A stretch of 63,812 bases of DNA from an uncultured Eubacterium sp. (GCA_910584345.1 CAJTZX010000015.1:1-63812), one strand, 5' to 3'; positions 35,507-45,216 are shown, numbered from the stretch's first letter. Translations and numbers: made by a program. The notes: generated from the letters alone by a model not told the origin.

Positions 35507-36235
35507 TTATTCATCCCAGTTATGATATACGGTCTGCACATCATCGTCCTCTTCCAGCATATCCAGAATCTTCTGGATATTTGCAAGGTCCGACTCCTGT
35601 TCCAAAGTCACATACGTCTGAGGAATCATCGTTACTTCTGCCTGTGTCATTACAATGCCCTGATCTTTTAATGCATCGCGTACTGCAGGAAATTCTGCCG
35701 GATCTGTCGTGATCTCAAAGCTGTCTTCTTCTTCCGCAAAATCTTCCGCACCTGCATCCAATGCCAGCATCATCAAATCATCCGCTTCCATCTCGCACTC
35801 TTCTTTGTCGATCAAAATCTGTCCTTTTTTGTCAAACATGTAGGATACGCATCCTTGTGTACCGATGCTGCCGTATCCTTTCGTAAAACAATTGCGTACA
35901 TTTGCTGCCGTACGGTTTTTATTATCGGTCAGCGCATCAACAATAATAGCAGTTCCTCCTGGGCCATAACCTTCATAGGTAACCACTTCATAATTTACAT
36001 TATTGGAATCTCCGGCTGCTTTTTTGATGCCCCGGTCAATGGTATCGTTTGGCATATTGTTTGCTTTTGCCTTTGCGATTACATCACGCAGCTTGGAATT
36101 GTTAGCCGGATCCGGTCCGCCTTCTTTCACGGCAATTGCAATTTCACGGCCAATCATCGTAAATGTTTTTCCTTTTGCAGCATCATTTTTTTCTTTTTTA
36201 TGTTTGATATTTGCAAACTTGGAATGTCCTGACAT
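35507..36235 (-). CDS. yebC: YebC/PmpR-family protein (TACO1-like)
   Basis: A 242-residue member of the YebC/PmpR/TACO1 family with the canonical start MSGHSKFANIKHKKEKND, then GGPDPANNSKLRDVIAKAKA, YEGYGPGGTAIIVDALTDN and GSIGTQGCVSYMF. Members act as transcription regulators or in translation of proline-rich stretches, and which applies here is not visible. The length is standard. Confidence 0.95.
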   Translation of the reverse strand: MSGHSKFANIKHKKEKNDAAKGKTFTMIGREIAIAVKEGGPDPANNSKLRDVIAKAKANNMPNDTIDRGIKKAAGDSNNVNYEVVTYEGYGPGGTAIIVDALTDNKNRTAANVRNCFTKGYGSIGTQGCVSYMFDKKGQILIDKEECEMEADDLMMLALDAGAEDFAEEEDSFEITTDPAEFPAVRDALKDQGIVMTQAEVTMIPQTYVTLEQESDLANIQKILDMLEEDDDVQTVYHNWDE

Positions 36236-36323
36236 ATATAAATCCTCTTTTCTGTTTAAGTACTCATTTCCACATGATTATATTTTATCATTTCATCCGA
36301 CAGATGACAAGAATTATCTGGTT

Positions 36324-37187
36324 TTATTCTTTTTTAATCTGCACGGTCTGGATCATTTTGTTTTCTACTTTCGTCACATGAAAATGATATCCGTCTGCAT
36401 GTACGGAAAATGTTTCTCCATCGGACGGTATCCGATCAATCATCGCGATTAAATATCCGTTGAGCGTATCATAATCCTCCTCCGGCTCCATCTTTAATAC
36501 ATCCACAACATCATCAAATGCAGCCATCCCATGCATGAGAAAACTTCCGTCCGGCTGCTGTTCGATCAGCTTCTTTTCTTTATCATGCTCATCGAAAATA
36601 TTGCCGACAATTTCTTCCAAAATATCTTCTAAGGCAACAAGGCCGGATGTCTGCCCATACTCGTCGACAACAATGACCATGTGGGCTTTTTTCGCCTGCA
36701 TCTTCTGAAACAGGTCGCTGATTTTGCGTGTTTCGGGAATAAACTCACTTTGGGAAAACATCCCCTCGATATCTTTGATCTGCCAGCTTAAATATTCTTC
36801 TTTTCTGCTGAATGCCATGACTTCCTTGATATGTAGGATTCCAATAATATTATCAATATCATCCAAAAATACCGGAAATCTGGAATATGGCTCACACAAT
36901 ACCCGGTCAAGCGCCTGCTGCAGGTTCATCGTTCCATCCAGTGCGCAAATATTTGACCGATGCGTCATAATGTCTTTTGCTTCTTTGTCGGTAAACTCAA
37001 AAATATTTTGGATCATTTCCACTTCATTCGCCTGTAATACACCGGTTTCCTGTCCTTCATTGACCATGGAAATGATTTCCTGTTCTGTAATTTTTTCAGC
37101 ATTTTTCCGGTTCAATTTTTTCAAAAAATCACTGAACCAATTATTTTTTTCAGCGTAACTTAACTTGGGACTCGCGCCATCGTCCAT
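36324..37187 (-). CDS. CBS-domain CorC/HlyC-like protein without membrane domain
   Basis: A 287-residue protein with a CBS pair (KDIMTHRSNICALDGTMN and HMVIVVDEYGQTSGLVAL) followed by LEDILEEIVGNIFDEHD and a C-terminal CorC_HlyC transporter-associated domain with DTLNGYLIAMIDRIPSDGE. The membrane CNNM (DUF21) domain of full-length relatives is absent, as in CorC. The start MDDGASPK follows AAGGAGAGAGAG. Such proteins are linked to Mg/Co homeostasis, but that is not evident here. Confidence 0.88.
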   Translation of the reverse strand: MDDGASPKLSYAEKNNWFSDFLKKLNRKNAEKITEQEIISMVNEGQETGVLQANEVEMIQNIFEFTDKEAKDIMTHRSNICALDGTMNLQQALDRVLCEPYSRFPVFLDDIDNIIGILHIKEVMAFSRKEEYLSWQIKDIEGMFSQSEFIPETRKISDLFQKMQAKKAHMVIVVDEYGQTSGLVALEDILEEIVGNIFDEHDKEKKLIEQQPDGSFLMHGMAAFDDVVDVLKMEPEEDYDTLNGYLIAMIDRIPSDGETFSVHADGYHFHVTKVENKMIQTVQIKKE

Positions 37188-37272
37188 AAAACTCTCTCTC
37201 CTTTTTGTAAATCCTATGATTACGGTCTTAGGTATCAATAATAAAATATCATTTCTTGCAGATTACGTCAAG

Positions 37273-37623
37273 CTATGTAGCGTTTAATTGCAGACTGACA
37301 CATAGCGCCTTGTCGATTTTTTTCATAATCTCCCCATCCAGATGACAAACTTTATCTTTTAATCTTCTTTTATCGATCGTACGCAGCTGCTCCAGCAAAA
37401 TCACCGAATCTTTTACAAGTGCATAACGACTGCTGGATAATTCTACATGCGTCGGCAGCTTTGCTTTGTTCATCTGTGAGGTAATGGCTGCACAGATGAC
37501 CGTCGGGCTGTGCAGATTGCCCACATCGTTTTGGATAATCAGCACCGGACGTACACCGCCCTGTTCAGAGCCTACGACCGGTCTTAAGTCAGCATAATAA
37601 ATATCTCCACGTCTTATTAACAT
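37273..37623 (-). CDS. mazF: MazF/PemK-family endoribonuclease (EndoA-like)
   Basis: A 116-residue toxin of the MazF/NdoA type, an mRNA interferase. RRGDIYYADLRPVVGSEQGG, RPVLIIQNDVGN and ICAAITSQMNKAKLPTHVEL are close to EndoA of Bacillus. The ATG at 37623 follows GGAG by eight bases. In Bacillus the order is alr-ndoAI-ndoA, with the antitoxin between. Here only about 76 bp separate it from alr, holding no antitoxin-sized gene. The antitoxin may be elsewhere or missing. Confidence 0.93.
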   Translation of the reverse strand: MLIRRGDIYYADLRPVVGSEQGGVRPVLIIQNDVGNLHSPTVICAAITSQMNKAKLPTHVELSSSRYALVKDSVILLEQLRTIDKRRLKDKVCHLDGEIMKKIDKALCVSLQLNAT

Positions 37624-37628
37624 CTCTT

Positions 37629-37703
37629 TCACTCCACAAAATAGGTTATACGGTGAGTATTACCAGTTTTATCGAGTGTATTCATGTTATCAAATTTATT
37701 CAA
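37629..37703 (-). other. possible 24-aa ORF between alr and mazF
   Basis: A TTG overlapping the alr stop (TTGA) opens 24 codons (LNKFDNMNTLDKTGNTHR...) that end in a TGA five bases before the mazF ATG. It occupies the usual place of the EndoAI antitoxin. It is far shorter than that protein (about 90 residues). It may be a coupling leader or chance. Confidence 0.25.
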
Positions 37704-38869
37704 TTTAGATTTTTATCCGGCTCAGGTAATGCCATGCCATTTTTATAATAAACTCTTGGAATTCTTTTGGAAAGGCAGCATGTAAACTCATAATGAAATC
37801 TTCCGGATAGTTGTGCAAGTGTTTCCAATGTAATCACTTCTTCACCATCTTTACCAACCAATACCACTTTATCTCCTGTTTTCACTTGCGGGATATCGGT
37901 AACGTCTACCATAAACTGGTCCATACAGACCCGCCCAACGATCGGTGCTTTTTTTCCATGTATGAGCACATATCCCTGATTCGAAAGGCTTCTTGGATAT
38001 CCATCTCCATAGCCTGCGGGAATCGTTGCAATCGTCTGCGTCTTTTTTGTCGTATAAGTACCGCCATAAGAAATACTCTTTCCAGCTTCGAGCTGTTTGA
38101 CATATGCTACATGACTCAAAAGCTCCAATACCGGCTGCAGATCTATCCGCTCCTTTTGCACTTCCTCAGACGGCCACAGGCCATATAAAATAATGCCTGC
38201 TCTTACAAGATCCATATGCGTCTGTGGTAAATCAATAATGCCTGCACTGTTCGCACAGTGACGATACGGAATATGAATGCCCGCAGCTTCCGTCATTTTT
38301 ATCATCTGTTCAAACTGTATAAGCTGCTCGTTGGCTGCAGATTTGTCTGCTTCATCTGCCCGGGCAAAATGTGTAAAGATCCCTTCTGGTATTATATGCG
38401 GCAAAGAGGCAATCTGAGCAATTATTTTTACACTTTCTTCCTTTGCCTGCATGCCGATACGGTTCATACCCGTATCTATTTTTATATGTATCAAAACATC
38501 TTTGTTTAACTTTTGTGCGTCTTTTGCTAACTGCTCTGCCATCTCCTGCGTAAACACAGTCAGGCGGATCTCCTGTTCGATCAGCTGTGGATAATGTTCT
38601 GGAAACACATATCCCAATATAAGTATCGGCTTTTGGATTCCATGACGGCGCAGCTGCAGCGCTTCCTCTGCGGTTGCAACCGCAAAACCATACAGATATT
38701 CTACCGGCTCTAGTTCCGTTGCAATCGGAATTGCACCATGCCCGTATCCATCCGTTTTAATGACAGCGATTACTTTTGTATCAGGTTTTATCAGCTTGTA
38801 AACAGCATTAAGATTATGCCTTGCTGCATCCAGATCTATTTTTGCATAAATGCGGTTATTTGGATTCAT
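37700..38869 (-). CDS. alr: alanine racemase
   Basis: A 389-residue PLP enzyme that makes D-alanine for peptidoglycan. The PLP lysine is in AVIKTDGYGHGA, the helix AYKLIKP-like start is NLNAVYKLIKPD, and the C-terminal tyrosine region is KSISYGGTYTTKKTQ. PAGYGDGYPRSLSN and GRVCMDQFMVDVTD are strong matches. Standard length. It lies between the NAD(P)HX repair gene and mazF in a typical Firmicute arrangement. Confidence 0.96.
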   Translation of the reverse strand: MNPNNRIYAKIDLDAARHNLNAVYKLIKPDTKVIAVIKTDGYGHGAIPIATELEPVEYLYGFAVATAEEALQLRRHGIQKPILILGYVFPEHYPQLIEQEIRLTVFTQEMAEQLAKDAQKLNKDVLIHIKIDTGMNRIGMQAKEESVKIIAQIASLPHIIPEGIFTHFARADEADKSAANEQLIQFEQMIKMTEAAGIHIPYRHCANSAGIIDLPQTHMDLVRAGIILYGLWPSEEVQKERIDLQPVLELLSHVAYVKQLEAGKSISYGGTYTTKKTQTIATIPAGYGDGYPRSLSNQGYVLIHGKKAPIVGRVCMDQFMVDVTDIPQVKTGDKVVLVGKDGEEVITLETLAQLSGRFHYEFTCCLSKRIPRVYYKNGMALPEPDKNLN

Positions 38870-38893
38870 CCTACTATCCTCTGTTTATTTATA

Positions 38894-40420
38894 TCATGTT
38901 ATTTCATACGATCTGCTTTCGGCCATCGTTCGAAAAACAGTGCCTACAGCATTTAAAATGTCTCTGGCAAGAACACTGTAACTTCCTTTCTGCTCTGCTG
39001 CGGCTTCTCCGGCCATTCCATGAAGATATACGCCCATATATGCCGCAGCTTCCGGCTTCATACCTTGTGCTGCCAAAGCTGCGATCAATCCGGTAAGTAT
39101 GTCGCCGCTGCCGCCTTTTGCCATCGCATGGCAGCCGGATGTATTCAGCCAGGTACCAGACGGGCCGGCTGTTACTGTTACGGCATCTTTTAGCACACAG
39201 ATCAAATCATATTGTTTTGCAAATTGCTCTGCAGCATTTCTCAGATTATTTAAAATATCCGATACCTGCTTCTTGCACAATCTGGCCATTTCGCCCGGAT
39301 GCGGCGTTATAATAAGCTTTGCAGATGTCGTTTTGAAAATCTCTGGCGTTTTTGCAGCAATATTCAGCGCATCCGCATCTGCAATAACCGGAATGTCCGC
39401 ATTTGCAAACACCTGTTCTGCAATCTGGCATGCACATGCTTCTGTTCCAATTCCCGGGCCAATCGCAATCACATCCGCCCATGCGATCGCATCTGCAAGT
39501 AATTTGCTCAAATCATTACCTTCCTGTCCGCAGGCATAGGTTGACAAAATCGCTTCCGGAAGCGTACTTTGCAAAATAACGCGGTTAGTCTCAGGCGTAA
39601 ACACTCTGACAAGCCCGCAACCTGCTTCATAGGCAGCCTGTGCACAAAATAATGCAGCGCCTGCCATATTTGTACTTCCGGCAATGACAAGCACCCGTCC
39701 GAATGTTCCTTTATTCGATCGGTGTGGCCTTTTCGGTATTTCCTTTAAATCCTGCGGTTCGAGTGCAAAACAGGTTGGATTTCGCTCCAGCCAGCTTTCA
39801 TCCGTAATGCCAATGTCAGCAATAACGACTTTGCCGCACAGCTCACATCCAGGATACAAAATCTGCCCCGCCTTCTCATACGCGAATGTAACAGTTAAAT
39901 CAGCAGAAAAAAAGGTCTCATATGGCTTGCCGTCATCAGCGGATACACCGCTTGGCATATCAACAGCAATTTTATAGCCACCCAGCTGATTCATTATCTG
40001 AATCCACTCGGCATAAATTCCTGCCGGCGCCCGGGATAAGCCGACACCAAACAATGCGTCAATGACACCGTCATAGAAAAACTGCTGTGGAATCTGCTCC
40101 GTTATCTTTATGCCGTATCTTTCCAAAATATCCCGCTGCATTTGATTCTCCTGCGTACGTTTTCCATGATCCGGTGCCTGGACGACAACTACCTCATATC
40201 CACGCTGATGCAAAAGTCTCGCCACGGCAAGGCCATCCGCTCCATTATTGCCGCTGCCGCATACAATTAAGATACGACCTGCCGCAGGTATGATTTTTAC
40301 AGCTTCTTCCATCACACAAAGAGCTGCCCGTTCCATCAATACGATAGCAGGCACTCCAAAATATCTGATCGTATTGCTGTCACAAAATTTCATTTCCTCG
40401 CTGTTTACAATCCGCTTCAT
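38894..40420 (-). CDS. nnr: bifunctional NAD(P)HX epimerase / ADP-dependent dehydratase
   Basis: A 508-residue repair enzyme that restores damaged NAD(P)H hydrates. The N-terminal epimerase (YjeF_N) half has VCGSGNNGADGLAVARLL and FGVGLSRAP; the C-terminal dehydratase (ribokinase-like) half has KGTFGRVLVIAGS, ITPHPGEMARL and AKGGSGDILTGLIAALA. The start at 40420 follows GAGAGG and lies 26 nt downstream of rex, whose product senses NADH/NAD+. It is a fused Nnr/YjeF protein of normal length. Confidence 0.94.
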   Translation of the reverse strand: MKRIVNSEEMKFCDSNTIRYFGVPAIVLMERAALCVMEEAVKIIPAAGRILIVCGSGNNGADGLAVARLLHQRGYEVVVVQAPDHGKRTQENQMQRDILERYGIKITEQIPQQFFYDGVIDALFGVGLSRAPAGIYAEWIQIMNQLGGYKIAVDMPSGVSADDGKPYETFFSADLTVTFAYEKAGQILYPGCELCGKVVIADIGITDESWLERNPTCFALEPQDLKEIPKRPHRSNKGTFGRVLVIAGSTNMAGAALFCAQAAYEAGCGLVRVFTPETNRVILQSTLPEAILSTYACGQEGNDLSKLLADAIAWADVIAIGPGIGTEACACQIAEQVFANADIPVIADADALNIAAKTPEIFKTTSAKLIITPHPGEMARLCKKQVSDILNNLRNAAEQFAKQYDLICVLKDAVTVTAGPSGTWLNTSGCHAMAKGGSGDILTGLIAALAAQGMKPEAAAYMGVYLHGMAGEAAAEQKGSYSVLARDILNAVGTVFRTMAESRSYEIT

Positions 40421-40446
40421 CTTTCCTCTCCCATCGATGGCGCTCA

Positions 40447-41091
40447 TCAGCAGCTTTCATTTTCTTTGCTGCGCAGCATATTATAAGACAGCTGCATAAG
40501 GCTGTCTGACAGATGCACATTTTCCACGACAACATTTTTATCCATTAGATCCAAATCTACATGGGCAAAGTTCCAGATCGCCCGTATTCCAAGCTGTACA
40601 AGACGATTTGCAATCGAGTCCGCCGAATGTTTCGGCATCGTAAGCGCTGCAATATCAATCTGATTCGCCTCTGCAAACGACTCCAGCTCTTCCAGCATCA
40701 TAATCGGAATCCCCCGAAGCGAATGTCCTTTCAGATTTGGATTGACATCAAACAGTCCGATAATGACAAACCCCAGTTTTTCAAATTTACTGTAATTGGC
40801 TAACGCCTGTCCCAGATTTCCGGCACCGATAACAATAATGTTATGCTGTTGCTGCAATCCTAAAATCCTGCCGATTTCATCATATAAGTACTGCACATTA
40901 TAGCCATATCCCTGCTGTCCGAATCCGCCGAAATTATTTAAATCCTGCCGAATCTGAGATGCGGTTACCTTCATCTTTTCACTCAGCTCATTGGAAGAAA
41001 TCCTTTCCACCCCTTCATCAAGCAGATCTCCTAAATAACGATAATAACGCGGCATCCTGCGGATCACCGCCTGTGAAATTTCTTTACCCAA
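40447..41091 (-). CDS. rex: redox-sensing repressor Rex
   Basis: A 214-residue NADH-responsive repressor. An N-terminal winged helix reads ISSNELSEKMKVTASQIRQD and continues to NNFGGFGQQGYGYNV. The Rossmann core has IIVIGAGNLGQALANYSKFE. Length is normal. Rex represses fermentation and NADH-oxidation genes when NAD+ is high. Here the next gene downstream repairs NADH hydrates, which suggests shared redox control, though I did not identify a Rex operator (TTGTGA-N6-TCACAA) in the promoter-proximal gap. Confidence 0.95.
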   Translation of the reverse strand: MGKEISQAVIRRMPRYYRYLGDLLDEGVERISSNELSEKMKVTASQIRQDLNNFGGFGQQGYGYNVQYLYDEIGRILGLQQQHNIIVIGAGNLGQALANYSKFEKLGFVIIGLFDVNPNLKGHSLRGIPIMMLEELESFAEANQIDIAALTMPKHSADSIANRLVQLGIRAIWNFAHVDLDLMDKNVVVENVHLSDSLMQLSYNMLRSKENESC

Positions 41092-41144
41092 TACTGTTTC
41101 CCCTTATATTTTTTTAAATATCTTCCATTAATTATATAAATAAC

Positions 41145-43079
41145 TTAGTCATTTGTCAAATCTTCCCATTTACAATATAACATTTCCAATTCTTCTTCCT
41201 TTTGGCTGATCGATGTATGCAGCTCCATGACTTTTGCGGAAATCACAGCCACCTCTGGTTTCGCCATTTCTTCTTCGAGCTCTTTTTTTTCCGCTTCCAG
41301 CTGTTCAATGCGGCTCTCTACCTTGTGCAGCTCATTTTCAAGCTTACGCTGCGCAGCCTGCTCCAGCTTTTTTTGTTTCCAATCTTCTTTTCCGCTCGTA
41401 CCTTTTACAGGCGTTTTATTCAGCTCTTCTTTTTCACCCAAGACGGTGCCTTTTAACTGCGCAGCACGCTGAACGTCCTTTTTTTCCAGATAATAATCAT
41501 AATTTCCGATATAATTTAAAATCTGGTGTTCATGCAGATCTAAAATTCTCGTAGCGGTCTTATTAATAAAATATCGGTCATGTGAAACAAACAATACGGT
41601 TCCTTCGTAATGTACAAGCGCATGTTCTAAAATTTCCTTGGAAGTAATATCTAAATGGTTCGTCGGCTCATCCAAAATGAGAAAATTAGCTTCTGAAAGC
41701 ATTAGTTTTGCCAGCGACACCCGTCCACGTTCGCCGCCGCTTAAATCACCAATCCGTTTAAACACATCATCGTTTGTAAATAAAAATGCAGCCAGCACAT
41801 TTCGAATCTGTGTATTCGTAAGATGCGGATAATCGTCCGAAATCTCTTCGAACAATGTCTTTTCCATATGAAGCACCTGATGCTCCTGATCGTAATATCC
41901 AATATGCACATTCGTTCCCAGTGTAATTTCTCCTGCGTCTGCAGGCAAAACTTCATTAATAATCTTTAAAATCGTCGTTTTTCCAGTCCCATTATTGCCG
42001 ATCAGGGCGACCCGCTCTCCACGCAAAATGGAAAAATCCACCTGTTCAAACAGTTGTTTTCCATCAAACGATTTTGCCAGATGTTCTACCTTCATCACAT
42101 CATTGCCGCTTGTAATACATGGCTCCAGGCGCAGATGAATATCTGTAAATTCTTCTGTCGGCTTGTCCAGACGTTCGATTTTATCCAGCATCTTTTCCCT
42201 GCTTTCCGCACGTTTGATTGATTTTTCACGGTTAAATGATTTTAATTTTGCAATCACTTCTTCCTGATGACGGATTTCCTGCAGCTGATTATAATAAGCG
42301 CGCAGCTGAGCGGCGCGTACCTGTGCCTTTTTCCCGGCATATACCGTATAGTTGCCTGTATAGCTCGTTACCTGATGCTGAAACACTTCAATTACTTTCG
42401 ATACTATTTTATCCATAAAATAACGATCGTGCGAAACGATCAGTACGGCGCCTTTATAATTCAGCAAATAGGTTTCCAGCCATTGAATTGATTCCATGTC
42501 TAAATGGTTCGTTGGTTCGTCTAACAGCAGAATATCCGGTTTTGTTACGAGCAGCCTCCCAAGTGCGACCCGCGTTTTCTGTCCTCCTGATAACTGTTCC
42601 TGCGTTTTTCCAAAATCTTCTTCCGCAAAGCCAAGTCCATTTAAAACACCTGTGACTTCACTGCGGTAAGTATAACCATCTGCCAGTTCAAACTGATGGA
42701 CAAGGCGTTCATATTTTTCCATAAACGCTTCCAGATCATCCGGCGAGACTGTATCCATCCGTCCTTCCATATTTCGGATTTCCTGCTCCATAGTAATGAC
42801 CTGCTGTTTTGCGGAAAGTACCTCTTCATAAATTGTGCGTTCACTGTCAATAACCTGATTTTGTGCAAGGTAACCGATCGTTTTATCTTTTGCAATTGCA
42901 ACTGTCCCATCATCCGGTTCCAGCTCTTTTATCATCATTTTCAGTAAAGTTGATTTTCCGGCGCCATTAATGCCGACAATTGCAGCTTTTTCATGTTCTT
43001 CCAAATGAAAAGATGCCTGTTTTATAATGACATCTGTTCCAAATGATTTTGATATATTCTGACAGGAAAGTATCATCAT
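41145..43079 (-). CDS. ABC-F family ATPase (YdiF/Uup-like)
   Basis: A 644-residue soluble protein with two ABC ATPase domains and no membrane part. Walker A motifs are GINGAGKSTLLK and GNNGTGKTTILK, the signatures LSGGQKTRVALGR and LSGGERGRVSLAK, and both Walker Bs are followed by EPTNHLD. An arm/linker rich in charges sits between the domains (about 240-315), and a C-terminal coiled coil follows (about 550-640). ABC-F proteins act on ribosomes. Length and C-terminal extension match YdiF. The ATG follows GGAGG at seven bases. Confidence 0.95.
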   Translation of the reverse strand: MMILSCQNISKSFGTDVIIKQASFHLEEHEKAAIVGINGAGKSTLLKMMIKELEPDDGTVAIAKDKTIGYLAQNQVIDSERTIYEEVLSAKQQVITMEQEIRNMEGRMDTVSPDDLEAFMEKYERLVHQFELADGYTYRSEVTGVLNGLGFAEEDFGKTQEQLSGGQKTRVALGRLLVTKPDILLLDEPTNHLDMESIQWLETYLLNYKGAVLIVSHDRYFMDKIVSKVIEVFQHQVTSYTGNYTVYAGKKAQVRAAQLRAYYNQLQEIRHQEEVIAKLKSFNREKSIKRAESREKMLDKIERLDKPTEEFTDIHLRLEPCITSGNDVMKVEHLAKSFDGKQLFEQVDFSILRGERVALIGNNGTGKTTILKIINEVLPADAGEITLGTNVHIGYYDQEHQVLHMEKTLFEEISDDYPHLTNTQIRNVLAAFLFTNDDVFKRIGDLSGGERGRVSLAKLMLSEANFLILDEPTNHLDITSKEILEHALVHYEGTVLFVSHDRYFINKTATRILDLHEHQILNYIGNYDYYLEKKDVQRAAQLKGTVLGEKEELNKTPVKGTSGKEDWKQKKLEQAAQRKLENELHKVESRIEQLEAEKKELEEEMAKPEVAVISAKVMELHTSISQKEEELEMLYCKWEDLTND

Positions 43080-43150
43080 ATGAAAACCTCCAATCTTTTT
43101 GTTTATTAGAATTTTCTTAGAAACCTGTTTCCCATTTACAGTTCCTAAGC

Positions 43151-43612
43151 TTACGTTTTTAAAATTTCTTTTGCAATATATTTTAATACGATATTTCCAG
43201 CTCTATGGTCCTGCGTTTTTTCCAGCTGTAGAATAAAACATGTTTCCTGATCTGTTCCTACTATCATCTGATCGATAGAAACGTCGAGCATTCTGCTCAG
43301 CAAATATATATTATCCAAATTTGGCAGCGACTTTCCTTCAAACCAGGCATAGACAGACTGTCCGCCAATACTCAGGCGCTCTTGTATCCGCCTGACTGAA
43401 AACCCCCGCTCCATGCACAGCTGTTTAATTTTGTTTCCTGTTCTTTCCGTATCGATGCTAATGCGGCGATTCTGATTTACCTTCAAAACAGCGCTTTCCA
43501 TCTGGTGATCTCTTAAGCATACCAAATACTCCGGCAGATTCGTATATTTCCAACCGGGCATTTCCGTATCCATTTGGTTTTGTACTGGTATTTGTCTGAT
43601 CGTTTTTTTCAT
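43151..43612 (-). CDS. Xre-type helix-turn-helix regulator
   Basis: A 153-residue protein with a Cro/C1-type helix-turn-helix in its middle: GNKIKQLCMERGFSVRRIQE followed by RLSIGGQSVYAWFEGKSLPN and LDNIYLLSRMLDVSIDQMIV. The N- and C-terminal parts are short and unplaced. The start at 43612 lies behind GAGGAG and 13 nt after the EamA gene's stop; the longer in-frame reading overlaps the transporter gene. The target is unknown. Confidence 0.85.
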   Translation of the reverse strand: MKKTIRQIPVQNQMDTEMPGWKYTNLPEYLVCLRDHQMESAVLKVNQNRRISIDTERTGNKIKQLCMERGFSVRRIQERLSIGGQSVYAWFEGKSLPNLDNIYLLSRMLDVSIDQMIVGTDQETCFILQLEKTQDHRAGNIVLKYIAKEILKT

Positions 43613-43625
43613 GTCCGCTTTCTCC

Positions 43626-44507
43626 TCAAGAAGCAGCATTTTTGCTGCGGTTGTACAAAAAAATAAGCACAGAAGAGCCGACAATTAACAGATACCCGGC
43701 AAAACTGTACGAATCCGGTATCTCACCAAACAAAGCAAATCCAAACACCGAAGCAAAAATAATTTGCGAATAATCATAAATAGAAATCTTTTTGGCAGGT
43801 GCGTACGTGTAAGCTGCCGTAATAGAAAACTGCCCACCGGCAGCACATAAACCAGCCAAAAGGAGCACTGCCTGCTGGCGCAATGTCATCGGTGTAAAAT
43901 GCAGCACAATCCATGGAATGACTACCAAACAGGAAAACAGGGAAAAGTAAAAAACAATCACCGGCCCTTTTACTCCTATCGTACCAAGTTTACGTACCAT
44001 CGTATATGCAATTCCTGCTCCCAACCCGCCGAATACGCCAATCAACGCTGGAACTGGTGCTGCTCCTTCAAACCCCGGTTTTACAATAAACAAACATCCA
44101 CCAAAAGCCGTCAGCACACAAATCGCCTGAAAAGGCAGGATCTTTTCTTTTAAAAGTAAAAAAGAAAAAAGAACGGCAAAAAACGGAGACAACTTATTTA
44201 AAATAGACGCATCTGCAATGAGCAAGTGATCGATCGCATAAAAATTGCAAAGAATCCCAACCGTACCGAAAAAACACCGTAAAGCCAGAGGCACACATGC
44301 CTCCTTCCCTACCCGCAGCGATATATGCTTTCGATATACAACAGTCCCGGAGATCACAGCTGCAACAAGGTTACGGTAAAAACTCTTCTGTACCGACGGT
44401 ATGTCGCCTGCAAGCCGGACACATACATTCATACATGCAAAACAAAATGCGGAAATAATAATCATTGTGATGCCGCGGATATAATTGTCGTGTTTTGAAT
44501 CATTCAT
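43626..44507 (-). CDS. DMT superfamily transporter (EamA)
   Basis: A 293-residue drug/metabolite transporter with ten membrane segments in two EamA repeats. The first helix is TMIIISAFCFACMNVCVRLA, and the second repeat begins near GVFGGLGAGIAYTMVRKLG. It ends with SFAGYLLIVGSSVLIFLYN. Substrate cannot be inferred. It lies 4 nt downstream of a secreted-protein gene and 13 nt upstream of the helix-turn-helix gene, so the three may be one transcript. Confidence 0.9.
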   Translation of the reverse strand: MNDSKHDNYIRGITMIIISAFCFACMNVCVRLAGDIPSVQKSFYRNLVAAVISGTVVYRKHISLRVGKEACVPLALRCFFGTVGILCNFYAIDHLLIADASILNKLSPFFAVLFSFLLLKEKILPFQAICVLTAFGGCLFIVKPGFEGAAPVPALIGVFGGLGAGIAYTMVRKLGTIGVKGPVIVFYFSLFSCLVVIPWIVLHFTPMTLRQQAVLLLAGLCAAGGQFSITAAYTYAPAKKISIYDYSQIIFASVFGFALFGEIPDSYSFAGYLLIVGSSVLIFLYNRSKNAAS

Positions 44508-44511
44508 TTTT

Positions 44512-45216
44512 TCATCCTGCCTTCTTACCTGACGTCCTGTTTTGAATCAGTGCTTTTTTCATCTTTTGATAAGACATCCTCCCTGTCAGATCTTTATATT
44601 TCCCTGATTTGATAAACGAACCATATTTTTCAGGTGAAATTTTCTGATTGCCATAATAATAATACGATTGCTTTGCCTCTTCTCCTTCATCAGGTACGCC
44701 ATTGTGATTCTTATCTGTAAAATTCATCTGCTTGATTTCCTTTGGATAACGGCTTAGGATCTTATGATTTTTCATCTTTCCACAAAAGATATAACGAATC
44801 GCTCCGGCAAAATCACTGTTATAATTCAACAGAAAATTTTTCTTTGGCAGATATTCATAGCCAGGATTCCCCATTACCCCATATCCCCATCGATCTATTA
44901 CCTGATACACTTTTCCATCATTTTTATCAAACGTATACATGCTCACCCAATACCCATCCAGTCCCGCAACCAGTTCCGGTATGTCATCATTATCAAAATA
45001 AATCAAATCATACGTATAAGCTTGATAAGGCGTAAATTCTGACGAATACTCTGCCTTAAGCTTTGTATCTTCTTTGTGCAGAGCTTTTACGGTTTTCATA
45101 TAGGCATCCGCCCACTCCGTATGTTCTTCTGCATTTACAGCTGTCATACGGCAAAAACTGACATTCAAAAACACTGCAAAAAACAAAATCCCTTTGATCC
45201 ATTTTTTTCTCTTCAT
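44512..45216 (-). CDS. secreted protein with EF-hand-like loop
   Basis: A 234-residue exported protein. The N-terminal signal (MKRKKWIKGILFFAVFLN) is followed by a likely cleavage near AVNAEE. A motif with IYFDNDDIPELVAGLDGYW is typical of a group of Lachnospiraceae secreted proteins of unknown function. DKNHNGVPDEGE fits the 12-residue EF-hand loop pattern, with oxygen ligands at positions 1, 3, 5, 9 and 12, suggesting calcium binding. Family and role otherwise unknown. Confidence 0.7.
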   Translation of the reverse strand: MKRKKWIKGILFFAVFLNVSFCRMTAVNAEEHTEWADAYMKTVKALHKEDTKLKAEYSSEFTPYQAYTYDLIYFDNDDIPELVAGLDGYWVSMYTFDKNDGKVYQVIDRWGYGVMGNPGYEYLPKKNFLLNYNSDFAGAIRYIFCGKMKNHKILSRYPKEIKQMNFTDKNHNGVPDEGEEAKQSYYYYGNQKISPEKYGSFIKSGKYKDLTGRMSYQKMKKALIQNRTSGKKAG

